DNA of 21,174 nt from Faecalicatena sp. (GTDB lineage Bacteria > Bacillota > Clostridia > Lachnospirales > Lachnospiraceae): positions 1 to 21,174 of the forward strand of contig VSNK01000064.1 in the NCBI GenBank assembly GCA_009774255.1, read 5' to 3'. The notes beneath the pieces were generated by a model that was not told the DNA's origin, ran no database searches, and saw only the letters and a list, made by a program, of their open reading frames with translations. The translations under genes and the position numbers were made by a program. Numbering within the stretch: position 1 is the stretch's first letter; each line of letters begins with the position of its first letter. Positions 14,539 to 21,174 of the stretch are shown piece after piece.

Positions 14539-15768
14539 TCAGCAACTACAGTTGGTATTCTGAATCGCTGTCCTGGTTTTCTCTTTTGCTTTATCCCTGC
14601 GGAAGCTTTTCAGCAGAACGAGCGAGATCAGCAATATCAATGGGAAAATGCAAGCCGCAAGCATCCCTTTTTTCAGATCGTTATCCGCAAGCTGTGTGAT
14701 ATTGCCTACCAGTCCAGGTCCGAATGCGCCGCCCAGATCGCCGGCCATGGCAAGCAGGGCAAACATGGCTGTTCCGCCGCCCGGAATCCGCTCGGAGCAG
14801 ATACTGATGGTGCCGGGCCACATAATTCCAACGGAAAAACCGCACATGATACATCCGATCAGGCCAAGGATGGGATTGTCTGATATGGAAGCAGATATGT
14901 AGCAGATCAGACACAGGATGCCGGATTCGATCATAAATTTCATCAGATCCAGTTTGTGCCCGTACTTCCCAAAAATCACACGGCTGATTCCCATCGTGAC
15001 CGCAAACATGCAGGGGCCTGCCAGGTCGCCGACAGCTTTTGACAGTCCCAGCGCCGACTCGGTATATGCGGATGCCCATTGGGCCATGGACAGCTCGGAA
15101 GCTCCCGCGCATACCATAAGAACGATCGCGATCCAAAATACCGGAGTCTGGAATAAATTGCTGATCTTCATGCCGTTGCTGCTCTCGTCAGAATGCTCGA
15201 TCGGACAGGTGGCAAAATTGTAAATATTATAGAGCGGAATGACTGCCCATATGCAGGCAAGCCATTTCCAGCTGCTGATGTCAAATACGGAGAAGAAAAT
15301 GGTAGACAAAAGCACGACGCCTACCGACCCCCAGCAATAGAAAGAATGCAGCAGGCTCATGGCCGCCTCTTTGTGTTCAAAAGGACAGGCCTCTACAATA
15401 GGGCTGCACAGTACTTCGATCAAGCCGCTTCCAACCGCGTAAATGACAACACTCACGATAATGCCGGTCAGAGGATCGGGCAGCAGGCCCGGTAAAAACG
15501 CAAGTCCGATCAGCCCGGCTGCCGCGCATAATTCAGATGCCACGACACATTTACGGTATCCGATGCGGTCCGCAAAATAAGAGCACAGCACATCGATGAC
15601 CAGCTGGGTCAGATAAAATACAGCAGAGACAAGAGCGATTTTTCCAAGCGGGATACCATACTCCGAATGAAATCTTAAAAAGAGCAGCGGAGCGAAATTT
15701 GCGGCGATCGCCTGCGTAATAAAACCAAGGTAGCAGGCGGTCAGAGTTTTTTTATAATTTTTAGCCAT
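14539..15768 (-). CDS. MFS transporter, likely sugar uptake
   Basis: A 409-residue major facilitator protein with twelve predicted helices. The loop between helices 2 and 3 reads SYFADRIGYRKCVV, matching the MFS motif G-x3-D-R-x-G-R-R loosely, and the second half has the related FGKYGHKLD. The C-terminus is Cys-rich (NTNCSC). Start: ATG 15768 follows GGAAGGA by 8 nt; an in-frame upstream ATG at 15807 overlaps the predicted -10 box and can be excluded. It is divergent from two AraC regulators and lies near GH42, so a galactoside or other oligosaccharide is the probable substrate, by context only. It is the first gene of an operon with the CaCA antiporter. Confidence 0.9.
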   Translation of the reverse strand: MAKNYKKTLTACYLGFITQAIAANFAPLLFLRFHSEYGIPLGKIALVSAVFYLTQLVIDVLCSYFADRIGYRKCVVASELCAAAGLIGLAFLPGLLPDPLTGIIVSVVIYAVGSGLIEVLCSPIVEACPFEHKEAAMSLLHSFYCWGSVGVVLLSTIFFSVFDISSWKWLACIWAVIPLYNIYNFATCPIEHSDESSNGMKISNLFQTPVFWIAIVLMVCAGASELSMAQWASAYTESALGLSKAVGDLAGPCMFAVTMGISRVIFGKYGHKLDLMKFMIESGILCLICYISASISDNPILGLIGCIMCGFSVGIMWPGTISICSERIPGGGTAMFALLAMAGDLGGAFGPGLVGNITQLADNDLKKGMLAACIFPLILLISLVLLKSFRRDKAKEKTRTAIQNTNCSC

Positions 15769-15791
15769 TTTGATTTTCCTTCCTTTCATTG

Positions 15792-15820
15792 TTGTGATGG
15801 ATTGCATTATATGTTAAAAT
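15792..15820 (+). promoter_or_regulatory. Promoter of the AraC regulator pair
   Basis: TTGTGA (15792-15797) and TAAAAT (15815-15820) are 17 bp apart, with an extended TGT before the -10. It overlaps the MFS promoter almost fully, so polymerase binding should be mutually exclusive. Confidence 0.6.
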
Positions 15821-15834
15821 AAAGCAAGTATCAA
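15806..15834 (-). promoter_or_regulatory. Sigma-A-type promoter of the MFS-antiporter operon
   Basis: On the minus strand TTGATA (15834-15829) and TATAAT (15811-15806) are exactly 17 bp apart. The transcript would begin near 15799, giving a leader of about 30 nt that contains the ribosome site. Confidence 0.8.
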
Positions 15835-15905
15835 TGAAATATATCGCAAATATATTACACAATATCACAAAAACGAAAAAGATATCATGGAAGGAGCGTC
15901 TGCGC

Positions 15906-16850
15906 ATGAAACCCCATACCGAATATGGAAGGATCAAAACAGATGGATCCCTAAGAGAAACAGCGCAGCATGGAAGCGAAGAATATCCGTTTCAATTCTA
16001 TGATGAAGATATCTGGCAGTTTGATTTTCACTGTGTAGACTGGCATTGGCATCCGGAAGTGGAATTGATGTTTATTGAAACGGGGAAGGCTGATTTTCTC
16101 ATAGGCAGCGACAGGCACACGCTGAGCTCCGGAACGGGCGTATTCATCAATGCTCAGGTAGTCCACAGATTTGAATCCACAGAAAGCACCCGGATTCCCA
16201 ACATTGTATTTTCTCCCGCGCTGCTTTCCCAGGAGGAAAGCCTGATATATCAGAAATACATACGTCCGGTTCTGATTTCGCCGGTTAAGTACCAGATATT
16301 TACATCTGACGATCCGGATCAAAAGGAGATTTTAGACACTCTGCTTTTGGTATTTGCTATTCAGAGATCAGATCATTTGCGTGAGCTGCGAACTGCAGAG
16401 ACACTCATGAAGCTGTGGCGCATGATATATGAAAGTACAGGCATCAATGAAAATGCTCCTGCGCGGCAGCCGTCTGCAAGAACCCAGGCACAGCTCCAGA
16501 TCATGCTGCAGTATATACATAAAAATTACCCGTATCAGATTACCCTGGATGACATTGCAAATACCGTCACATTGAGCAAAAGCAGCGTGCTGAATATATT
16601 TCACAAAAATATCCATACCTCGCCTGTCAATTATCTGATCCATTACAGGCTGAAGCGCGCAGCAAAGCTGCTTGCCGCTACGGAGGACAGCGTCCTTTCG
16701 ATCGCCCATGATACCGGGTTTGAAAATGTCGGTTATTTTTGCCGTAAATTCAAAGACACCTTTCAATTCACGCCCGGCGAATACAGAAAAAGGAAAAAAG
16801 ATTCTGCGCAGGTGTTGTTTGGCAGACAAAGTAAGGACAAGAAAAGATGA
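15906..16850 (+). CDS. AraC-family regulator with cupin sensor domain
   Basis: A 314-residue transcription factor. The N-terminal cupin-like sugar-binding domain (about 40-110) has WHWHPEVELMFIETG and an FINAQVVHRF strand; the C-terminus (about 195-296) has two helix-turn-helix units (ITLDDIANTVTLSKSSVLNIF and SVLSIAHDTGFENVGYFCRKF). Start: ATG 15906 with AAGGAG 9 nt upstream; the in-frame ATG at 15834 lacks a site and lies at the predicted transcript start. It overlaps the next gene by 4 nt. It probably controls the MFS operon, GH42, or both, in response to a sugar. Confidence 0.92.
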   Translation: MKPHTEYGRIKTDGSLRETAQHGSEEYPFQFYDEDIWQFDFHCVDWHWHPEVELMFIETGKADFLIGSDRHTLSSGTGVFINAQVVHRFESTESTRIPNIVFSPALLSQEESLIYQKYIRPVLISPVKYQIFTSDDPDQKEILDTLLLVFAIQRSDHLRELRTAETLMKLWRMIYESTGINENAPARQPSARTQAQLQIMLQYIHKNYPYQITLDDIANTVTLSKSSVLNIFHKNIHTSPVNYLIHYRLKRAAKLLAATEDSVLSIAHDTGFENVGYFCRKFKDTFQFTPGEYRKRKKDSAQVLFGRQSKDKKR

Positions 16851-18031
16851 ACATGGACTTTATGCTGGATCAGTGGGTGCGGATACTCCACTGTAATATT
16901 TATCTTATAGACAAAGATTGTCAGATCTGTAAAACGTTTGGCGATGTCCTTCCAGAGGCAAATCCTCTGTACACAGACCGCCCTTTTTTAGAGATGCTCA
17001 TTGACCGGGATATGGAAGACTGCCCGGCCGTTTATTGTGAGTATCATTCCGTTTTATATGGAGTAATGTCCCTGAATGACAGAAAACTGGTACTGGGTCC
17101 GATCTGTATCATAAAGCCGGCAGGAGGGCTGGAAAAATTTATGGCTGATACACATGGAACAGACAAAGCAGTACACCGCCAGACTGCATTTTGTGAGAAG
17201 GATGTATTTGGCGCGGGGGTCCTTGTGCTTTTTCACTGTATCACAGGAAAGGAGCGGACTCTGGAAGAGCTTTGGCAAAGGAACGGACTGTCAGGGCTTG
17301 ATATCGGGGAAGCCAGATCCCATGTGCAGGAGGTGATCTTCGGACGTCAGGAAACCGGCATGCCGCATAATCCTTATGACCGGGAGCAGCGGGAATTGGA
17401 CAGTATCCGGCGGGGAGACAGCGGGATGCTGAAAAAAAGCATTCAGGAGGCCTACCGCGGCCATGTAGGAATCCTTTCCAGAGATGGCCTGCGGCAGGCT
17501 AAAAATATTGCGATATGTGTGATCACATTATCTTCCAGGGCAGCGATTGACGGCGGGGTCCTGCCGGAAGAAGCGTTCTCCATGGTAGATGGCTATATTT
17601 TAAAAATTGAAGAAATGACAAATATTGTTCATGTTGAAGCGGCCATGCGTCAGGCACAGTATGAATTTGCAGACCGGGTCAGCAGTATTTCTTCAAAAGC
17701 ACAAAAGAATGAATTGATCGAAAAAACAAAGAATTATATTTTTCAGAACCTTCACAGTGAGATCGTGATCGGGGAGATTGGACATCAGGTGGGCGTATCC
17801 CAGACGTACCTGTGCGACTTGTTCCGCAAGGTGGAAGGGATCACAATGCAGCAGTATATCCGGCGGGAAAAAATCCGGCTGGCAGAAAATCTGCTCCGTT
17901 ATTCCGCTTATGACGTGAAAAGCATTGCTTCCTATCTGGCTTTTTGCTCACAAAGCCATTTTGGAAAGGTTTTTAAAGAACAGACCGGAATGACACCCAC
18001 GGAATACCGGAAAAAGTCTGGTATTTCTTAA
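16847..18031 (+). CDS. Second AraC-family regulator with a different sensor domain
   Basis: A 394-residue regulator whose ATG overlaps the stop of the previous AraC gene (ATGA), so it is translationally coupled to it. The C-terminal 100 residues (about 295-394) are a clear AraC DNA-binding domain: EIGHQVGVSQTYLCDLFRK, then SIASYLAFCSQSHFGKVFKE and the closing MTPTEYRKKSG. The N-terminal 290 residues are not a cupin. They begin with a domain containing HCNIYLIDKDCQICKTFGD and VLYGVMSLNDRKLVLGPICI, perhaps PAS/GAF-like, followed by helices. I do not recognise the ligand. It lies 100 bp before GH42 and is the best candidate to bind the direct repeat there. Confidence 0.88.
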   Translation: MNMDFMLDQWVRILHCNIYLIDKDCQICKTFGDVLPEANPLYTDRPFLEMLIDRDMEDCPAVYCEYHSVLYGVMSLNDRKLVLGPICIIKPAGGLEKFMADTHGTDKAVHRQTAFCEKDVFGAGVLVLFHCITGKERTLEELWQRNGLSGLDIGEARSHVQEVIFGRQETGMPHNPYDREQRELDSIRRGDSGMLKKSIQEAYRGHVGILSRDGLRQAKNIAICVITLSSRAAIDGGVLPEEAFSMVDGYILKIEEMTNIVHVEAAMRQAQYEFADRVSSISSKAQKNELIEKTKNYIFQNLHSEIVIGEIGHQVGVSQTYLCDLFRKVEGITMQQYIRREKIRLAENLLRYSAYDVKSIASYLAFCSQSHFGKVFKEQTGMTPTEYRKKSGIS

Positions 18032-18041
18032 GTAAACGAAA

Positions 18042-18071
18042 ATAGACGATAATATTCCGAAATACACGATA
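18042..18071 (+). promoter_or_regulatory. Candidate AraC-type operator upstream of GH42
   Basis: atagacgata (18042-18051) and atacacgata (18062-18071) match at 9 of 10 positions with a 20-bp period, the same face of the helix, as in AraC half-sites. The wider context (gaaa before, tatt after) is also alike. It ends about 33 bp before a possible -10 (TATAAG, 18104-18109) that has no good -35, as expected for an activator-dependent promoter. Confidence 0.6.
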
Positions 18072-18131
18072 TATTTTTCGCCCTGGCTGTGTTACGCTAT
18101 CGCTATAAGATAAGGAAGGAGGGAACAGCCT

Positions 18132-20153
18132 GTGAAAGAAATTTTATTCGGGGCGGCGTATTATGATGAATATATGCCCTGCGAGCGGTTAGGGGAAGAT
18201 ATCCGGATGATGAAAAAGGCGGGGATCAATACGGTGCGGATCGCGGAGTCTACGTGGAGCACCTGCGAACCCCAGGAGGGAATATTTGATTTTTCCCATG
18301 TGGACAGAGTATTGGATGCCATGGAGGAGGCGGGGATCCATGTGATCGTGGGGACGCCGACTTATGCGGTTCCTACATGGATGGTGAAGTCCCATCCGGA
18401 TGTACTTGCCGTAACAAAAACTGGCCGCGGCATCTACGGCCCGCGCCAGATCATGGATATCACGCATCCGGTATATCTGTATTATGCGGAACGCGTGATC
18501 CGAAGGCTCATGGAGCATGCGGCAGAGAGAAAATGCGTGATCGGGTTTCAGCTTGACAACGAGACGAAGCATTACGGCACTGCAGGGAAGAATGTACAGG
18601 AGAAATTTGTAAAGTATCTGCGTGAAAAATTCCGCAATAACCTGGATGATCTGAACGCAGCCTTCGGCCTGGATTACTGGAGCAACCGGATCAATGCATG
18701 GGAGGATTTTCCTGATGTAAGGGGCACCATTAACGGCAGTCTTGGCGCGGAATTTGAGAGATTTCAGCGGACGCTGGTAGATGATTTCCTGAGATGGCAG
18801 TCAGAGATTGTGCGGGAATACTGCCGGGAAGACCAGTTCATCACACACAATCTTGATTTTGAATGGCGGGGGTATTCCTACGGGGTACAGCCGGATGTGG
18901 ATCATTTCCATGCGGCAAAATGTCTTACCATCGCAGGGGCCGATATCTACCATCCTTCACAGGATGAACTGACAGGCATAGAGATCGCGTTTGGCGGGGA
19001 TCTGACACGTTCCTTAAAGCAGGACAATTATCTCATTCTTGAGACAGCGGCACAGGGCTTTCCGGGGTGGCTTCCATACATGGGGCAGCTCCGCCTGCAG
19101 GCATACAGCCATATCGCATCCGGGGCAAACAGCGTCATGTACTGGCACTGGCATTCCCTGCACAATGCCTGTGAAACCTATTGGAAAGGTCTTTTGAGCC
19201 AGGATTTTCAGGAAAATGCGACGTATCAGGAGGCCTGCGTGATCGGCAGGGAACTGAGAGAAAAGGGCAGCCATCTGGTGAATCTGAAAAAGAAAAATGA
19301 TGTGGCAGTCCTGGTAAGCAATGAAGCCCTGACTGCGTTAAAGTGGTTTGGAATTGAGGCGACAGCTGCTGATCATGGAAAAACAACCTATAATGATGTG
19401 GTGCGCTGGATTTATGATGTGTTGTATAAGATGAATGTAGAGTGTGATTTTTTGTTTCCAGAGTCAGAGGGCTTTGAGCGGTATCAGATGATCGTAGTCC
19501 CGGCGCTGTACTGCGCACCGGACGCTCTGCTGGAAAGGCTGAGCCGGTATGTAGAAAATGGAGGGACACTGATCGCGACATTTAAGACGGCATTTGCAGA
19601 TGAGAATGTGAAAGTCAGACATGAAGTACAGCCGTATATGTTGAGAGACTGTCTGGGCATCCGCTACCATCAGTTTACATTTCCGAAGAACGTGAAGCTT
19701 TCGGGGGAAATTGTACAAGAGGCGGGAGACGAAGAACGTAAAGCAAAGACCTTTATGGAACTTGTGCTGCCAGAGACGGCAGAGGTACTGCTTACATATG
19801 ATCATGATAATTGGAATGGATATGCGGCAGCCACCAGGAATCTATTTGGCGCGGGGAAGGCATATTATATCGGATGTATGATGGAGGATACACTTCTTGA
19901 GAGGGTTCTTATAAAAGCACTTGGTGATGTGGGAATCATGGATGCAGGAAAGATCCGTTTTCCATTGATCCTTAGAAAAGGAATCAATGATTTCGGGAAA
20001 AAAGTGTGGTTTTATCTTAACTATTCCGTTCAGGAACAGAAGGTGAAGTCCGGATATGGGGATGGAACAGAGCTTCTGACAGGAGCATTGGTGAAAGAAG
20101 GGGAGGTTATAAGAATTCCTGCATGGGGAGTTAAGATCATTGAAAATTTATAA
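18132..20153 (+). CDS. GH42 beta-galactosidase
   Basis: A 673-residue retaining glycosidase, cytoplasmic (no signal peptide), that would split beta-galactosides (or alpha-L-arabinopyranosides). The TIM barrel starts FGAAYYDEYMP; the acid/base is E144 in GFQLDNETKHYG and the nucleophile E304 in LILETAAQGFPGW. GANSVMYWHWHS closes the barrel. A Rossmann-like trimerisation domain follows (DVAVLVSNEAL, MIVVPALYC), then a small C-terminal beta domain. The GTG start at 18132 is set by GGAGGG 8 nt upstream. The acid/base motif is NETKHYG rather than the usual NEFG, so substrate preference may differ from typical lactose enzymes. The stop codon lies in the first unit of a 17-bp tandem duplication. Expression is probably controlled by the AraC proteins upstream. 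Confidence 0.95.
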   Translation: MKEILFGAAYYDEYMPCERLGEDIRMMKKAGINTVRIAESTWSTCEPQEGIFDFSHVDRVLDAMEEAGIHVIVGTPTYAVPTWMVKSHPDVLAVTKTGRGIYGPRQIMDITHPVYLYYAERVIRRLMEHAAERKCVIGFQLDNETKHYGTAGKNVQEKFVKYLREKFRNNLDDLNAAFGLDYWSNRINAWEDFPDVRGTINGSLGAEFERFQRTLVDDFLRWQSEIVREYCREDQFITHNLDFEWRGYSYGVQPDVDHFHAAKCLTIAGADIYHPSQDELTGIEIAFGGDLTRSLKQDNYLILETAAQGFPGWLPYMGQLRLQAYSHIASGANSVMYWHWHSLHNACETYWKGLLSQDFQENATYQEACVIGRELREKGSHLVNLKKKNDVAVLVSNEALTALKWFGIEATAADHGKTTYNDVVRWIYDVLYKMNVECDFLFPESEGFERYQMIVVPALYCAPDALLERLSRYVENGGTLIATFKTAFADENVKVRHEVQPYMLRDCLGIRYHQFTFPKNVKLSGEIVQEAGDEERKAKTFMELVLPETAEVLLTYDHDNWNGYAAATRNLFGAGKAYYIGCMMEDTLLERVLIKALGDVGIMDAGKIRFPLILRKGINDFGKKVWFYLNYSVQEQKVKSGYGDGTELLTGALVKEGEVIRIPAWGVKIIENL

Positions 20154-20180
20154 TTACAGATGATTTATAATCACAGATGA
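20147..20180 (+). repeat. 17-bp tandem duplication spanning the GH42 stop codon
   Basis: tttataattacagatga (20147-20163) and tttataatcacagatga (20164-20180) differ at one base; a partial third copy (attaca) may follow. The first unit contains the last codons and TAA at 20151-20153. Confidence 0.9.
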
Positions 20181-20202
20181 ATTACAAGGAGGAATGTTTA
20201 CG

Positions 20203-20790
20203 ATGGAATTTCAATGGATCAATGAGAGTACGATCAGAAAATCAGCAGACAGATGGGAAATAACCGCACCAAAGGAAAGTGATTTTTTCTGTAATAACGG
20301 TGCGGTCGGGGAAGAAGGAATTACACCAGAATCGCTGAGCAATGCGCCTTTTTACTATACGGAGGTGACCGGAGACTTTGTAATGCGGGTCAAAGTATCA
20401 CTTGATTTTAAAGATATCTATGATTCTTCTTCCATCATGGTCATGCAGGATGACAGCCATTGGGCAAAAGCGTGTTTCGAGCTGACGGATTTTGGAACAC
20501 ATGCGGTCGTAAGCGTTGTCACGAAAGGGGATTCCGATGATGCGAACGGCTGCAATATAGAAACGGACCATGTCTGGCTTCAAGTATGCCGCGCAGGCCA
20601 GTCCTTTGCGTTTCATTATTCAACAGATGGGGAGCATTTTTATATGATGCGTTTTTTCAGCTTGCCTGCGGGGGAAACGGTGAAAGCAGGGCTTCTGGCA
20701 CAGGCCCCTACAGGGAGCGGCGGAATCCGTATATACGAAGGGCTGACGATTGAAAACAAGACGGTAAAAAATCTTAGAATAGGCGAATGA
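20203..20790 (+). CDS. DUF1349 (concanavalin-like fold) protein
   Basis: A 195-residue cytoplasmic protein of the DUF1349 family, a beta-sandwich related to LamG/concanavalin A lectins. Family traits seen are DFFCNNGAV near the start, APFYYTEVTGDFVMRVKV, DSSSIMVMQDDSHWAKACFE, VWLQVCRAGQSFAFHYSTDG and VKAGLLAQAPTGSG. Members often sit beside glycosidases; a role in binding sugars is suspected but not shown. Start: ATG 20203 follows AAGGAGG by 10 nt, while the in-frame ATG at 20194 is only 1 nt from that site. It lies 49 nt after GH42 and is probably the last gene of that transcript. Confidence 0.85.
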   Translation: MEFQWINESTIRKSADRWEITAPKESDFFCNNGAVGEEGITPESLSNAPFYYTEVTGDFVMRVKVSLDFKDIYDSSSIMVMQDDSHWAKACFELTDFGTHAVVSVVTKGDSDDANGCNIETDHVWLQVCRAGQSFAFHYSTDGEHFYMMRFFSLPAGETVKAGLLAQAPTGSGGIRIYEGLTIENKTVKNLRIGE

Positions 20791-20920
20791 TTTCCAGAAA
20801 ACATGGAATCGAAGGAAGCACTCCTTAAAAATGCAAATGTGAAAAGTATTTTCCATCTGGATGACGCACCTGAAATTTCTCAAACAGACGGTGGAACGGG
20901 ATATTGTTGATTTTATAAAA
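20791..20920 (+). other. Gap after DUF1349 with two tiny open frames
   Basis: Two overlapping short frames are seen, 20803-20910 (35 codons, no ribosome site) and 20861-20950 (29 codons, ending GHLSCLKQK inside copy B). The latter tail is also readable in copy A. Both may be remnants of a lost gene or mobile element, or chance. I see no intact gene here. Confidence 0.3.
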
Positions 20921-21026
20921 GGACATCTTAGCTGTTTAAAGCAAAAGTAACGAAGGTATGCGTATTAAAAAAGCGTATGCCTTTTCTTTATCATGATGTT
21001 AAAACCAACAAAAATTATCTGCACCC
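20921..21026 (+). repeat. Inverted ~90-bp element, copy B
   Basis: Matches copy A (13560 down to 13472) in opposite orientation. Compared with copy A the central hairpin is longer by about 17 nt. Sequence beyond tctgcaccc also keeps a loose taata-rich likeness. It lies 130 bp after the DUF1349 stop. Confidence 0.92.
20953..20988 (+). terminator. Terminator of the GH42-DUF1349 operon, inside copy B
   Basis: aaggtatgcg (20953-20962) pairs with the segment ending gtatgcctt (to 20983), including G-T pairs, followed by ttctttat. The structure is the same kind as in copy A but with different bases. Confidence 0.75.
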
Positions 21027-21042
21027 ATAATAGAATAAAGAC

Positions 21043-21071
21043 TTTACACTCAAAAATCCTTTTGATATAAT
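21043..21071 (+). promoter_or_regulatory. Sigma-A-type promoter near the right edge
   Basis: TTTACA (21043-21048) and TATAAT (21066-21071) are 17 bp apart in an AT-rich setting. The transcript would begin near 21078, running to the right out of the window. Confidence 0.75.
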
Positions 21072-21083
21072 TAAAAAGGAAAG

Positions 21084-21135
21084 CATCTGATTCATTGCAA
21101 CATAAAAGCAGGAAAAACCTGCTTTGAATCTGATG
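21084..21135 (+). other. Long hairpin in the leader of the next transcript
   Basis: Outer arms catctgattca (21084-21094) and tgaatctgatg (21125-21135) pair at 10 of 11 positions; an inner perfect stem aagcagg/cctgctt (21106-21112 with 21118-21124) has loop aaaaa. It begins about 6 nt after the predicted transcript start. It is not followed by a T-run, so it is more likely a stabilising 5' hairpin or a small RNA than a terminator. Confidence 0.6.
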
Positions 21136-21174
21136 ATTTCCAATTGTACCAGATTGCGGCCCAATTTTCTGACA

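Noticed and set aside
20803..20910. 35-codon frame after DUF1349 as a gene
   Set aside because: No ribosome site and no recognisable domain; may be a remnant.
13472..21026. Composite transposon bounded by the inverted elements
   Set aside because: No transposase gene, no target-site duplication and no terminal inverted repeats are seen; kept only as a repeat finding.

Overview
The window looks like a chromosomal segment of an anaerobic gut-type Bacillota, most likely Lachnospiraceae (Clostridia). This is inferred from gene content and style: strong AGGAGG-type ribosome sites, some TTG/GTG starts, a beta-phosphoglucomutase/GH65 pair, large AraC-type regulators beside glycosidases, an AAA-ATPase/PD-(D/E)XK protein, and many structured intergenic repeats. 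No rRNA, tRNA, CRISPR array or intact insertion sequence is visible.

Layout. (1) 1-2464: the end of an upstream gene, an AAA-ATPase/PD-(D/E)XK protein, a chain of stem-loops with terminators, and a convergent GNAT acetyltransferase. (2) 2769-7744: a cytoplasmic sugar module made of a GH43 glycosidase, beta-phosphoglucomutase and a GH65 disaccharide phosphorylase. The phosphorylase would release beta-glucose 1-phosphate, which the mutase turns into glucose 6-phosphate. (3) 8122-13421: an ABC exporter (ATPase plus permease), a membrane-anchored HExxH protein that looks like a gluzincin metallopeptidase, then a response regulator and histidine kinase with their own predicted promoter and structured leader. 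This five-gene block resembles antimicrobial-peptide or envelope-stress modules, but the peptidase-like member is unusual. (4) 13582-20790: a sugar island with a leftward operon (MFS transporter, CaCA antiporter), two rightward AraC regulators whose genes overlap by 4 nt, a GH42 beta-galactosidase and a DUF1349 protein. Overlapping divergent promoters lie between the MFS and AraC genes, and a 20-bp-spaced direct repeat upstream of GH42 is a candidate AraC-type operator.

Three patterns stand out beyond the genes. First, at least six unrelated short tandem repeats occur. Three of them span the stop codon of the preceding gene (22, 28 and 17 bp units) and one starts inside the stop codon (33 bp). 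Two lie inside coding sequence, and those have units of 30 and 36 bp, both multiples of three. Second, a roughly 90-bp element occurs twice in inverted orientation, just outside both ends of the 13.58-20.79 kb sugar island. Each copy sits where a terminator is expected and carries a hairpin whose sequence differs while the pairing is kept. Third, several long inverted repeats with GTWAC-like ends overlap stop codons or sit in leaders. The window ends with a good sigma-A promoter and a long hairpin that belong to a transcript mostly outside it.
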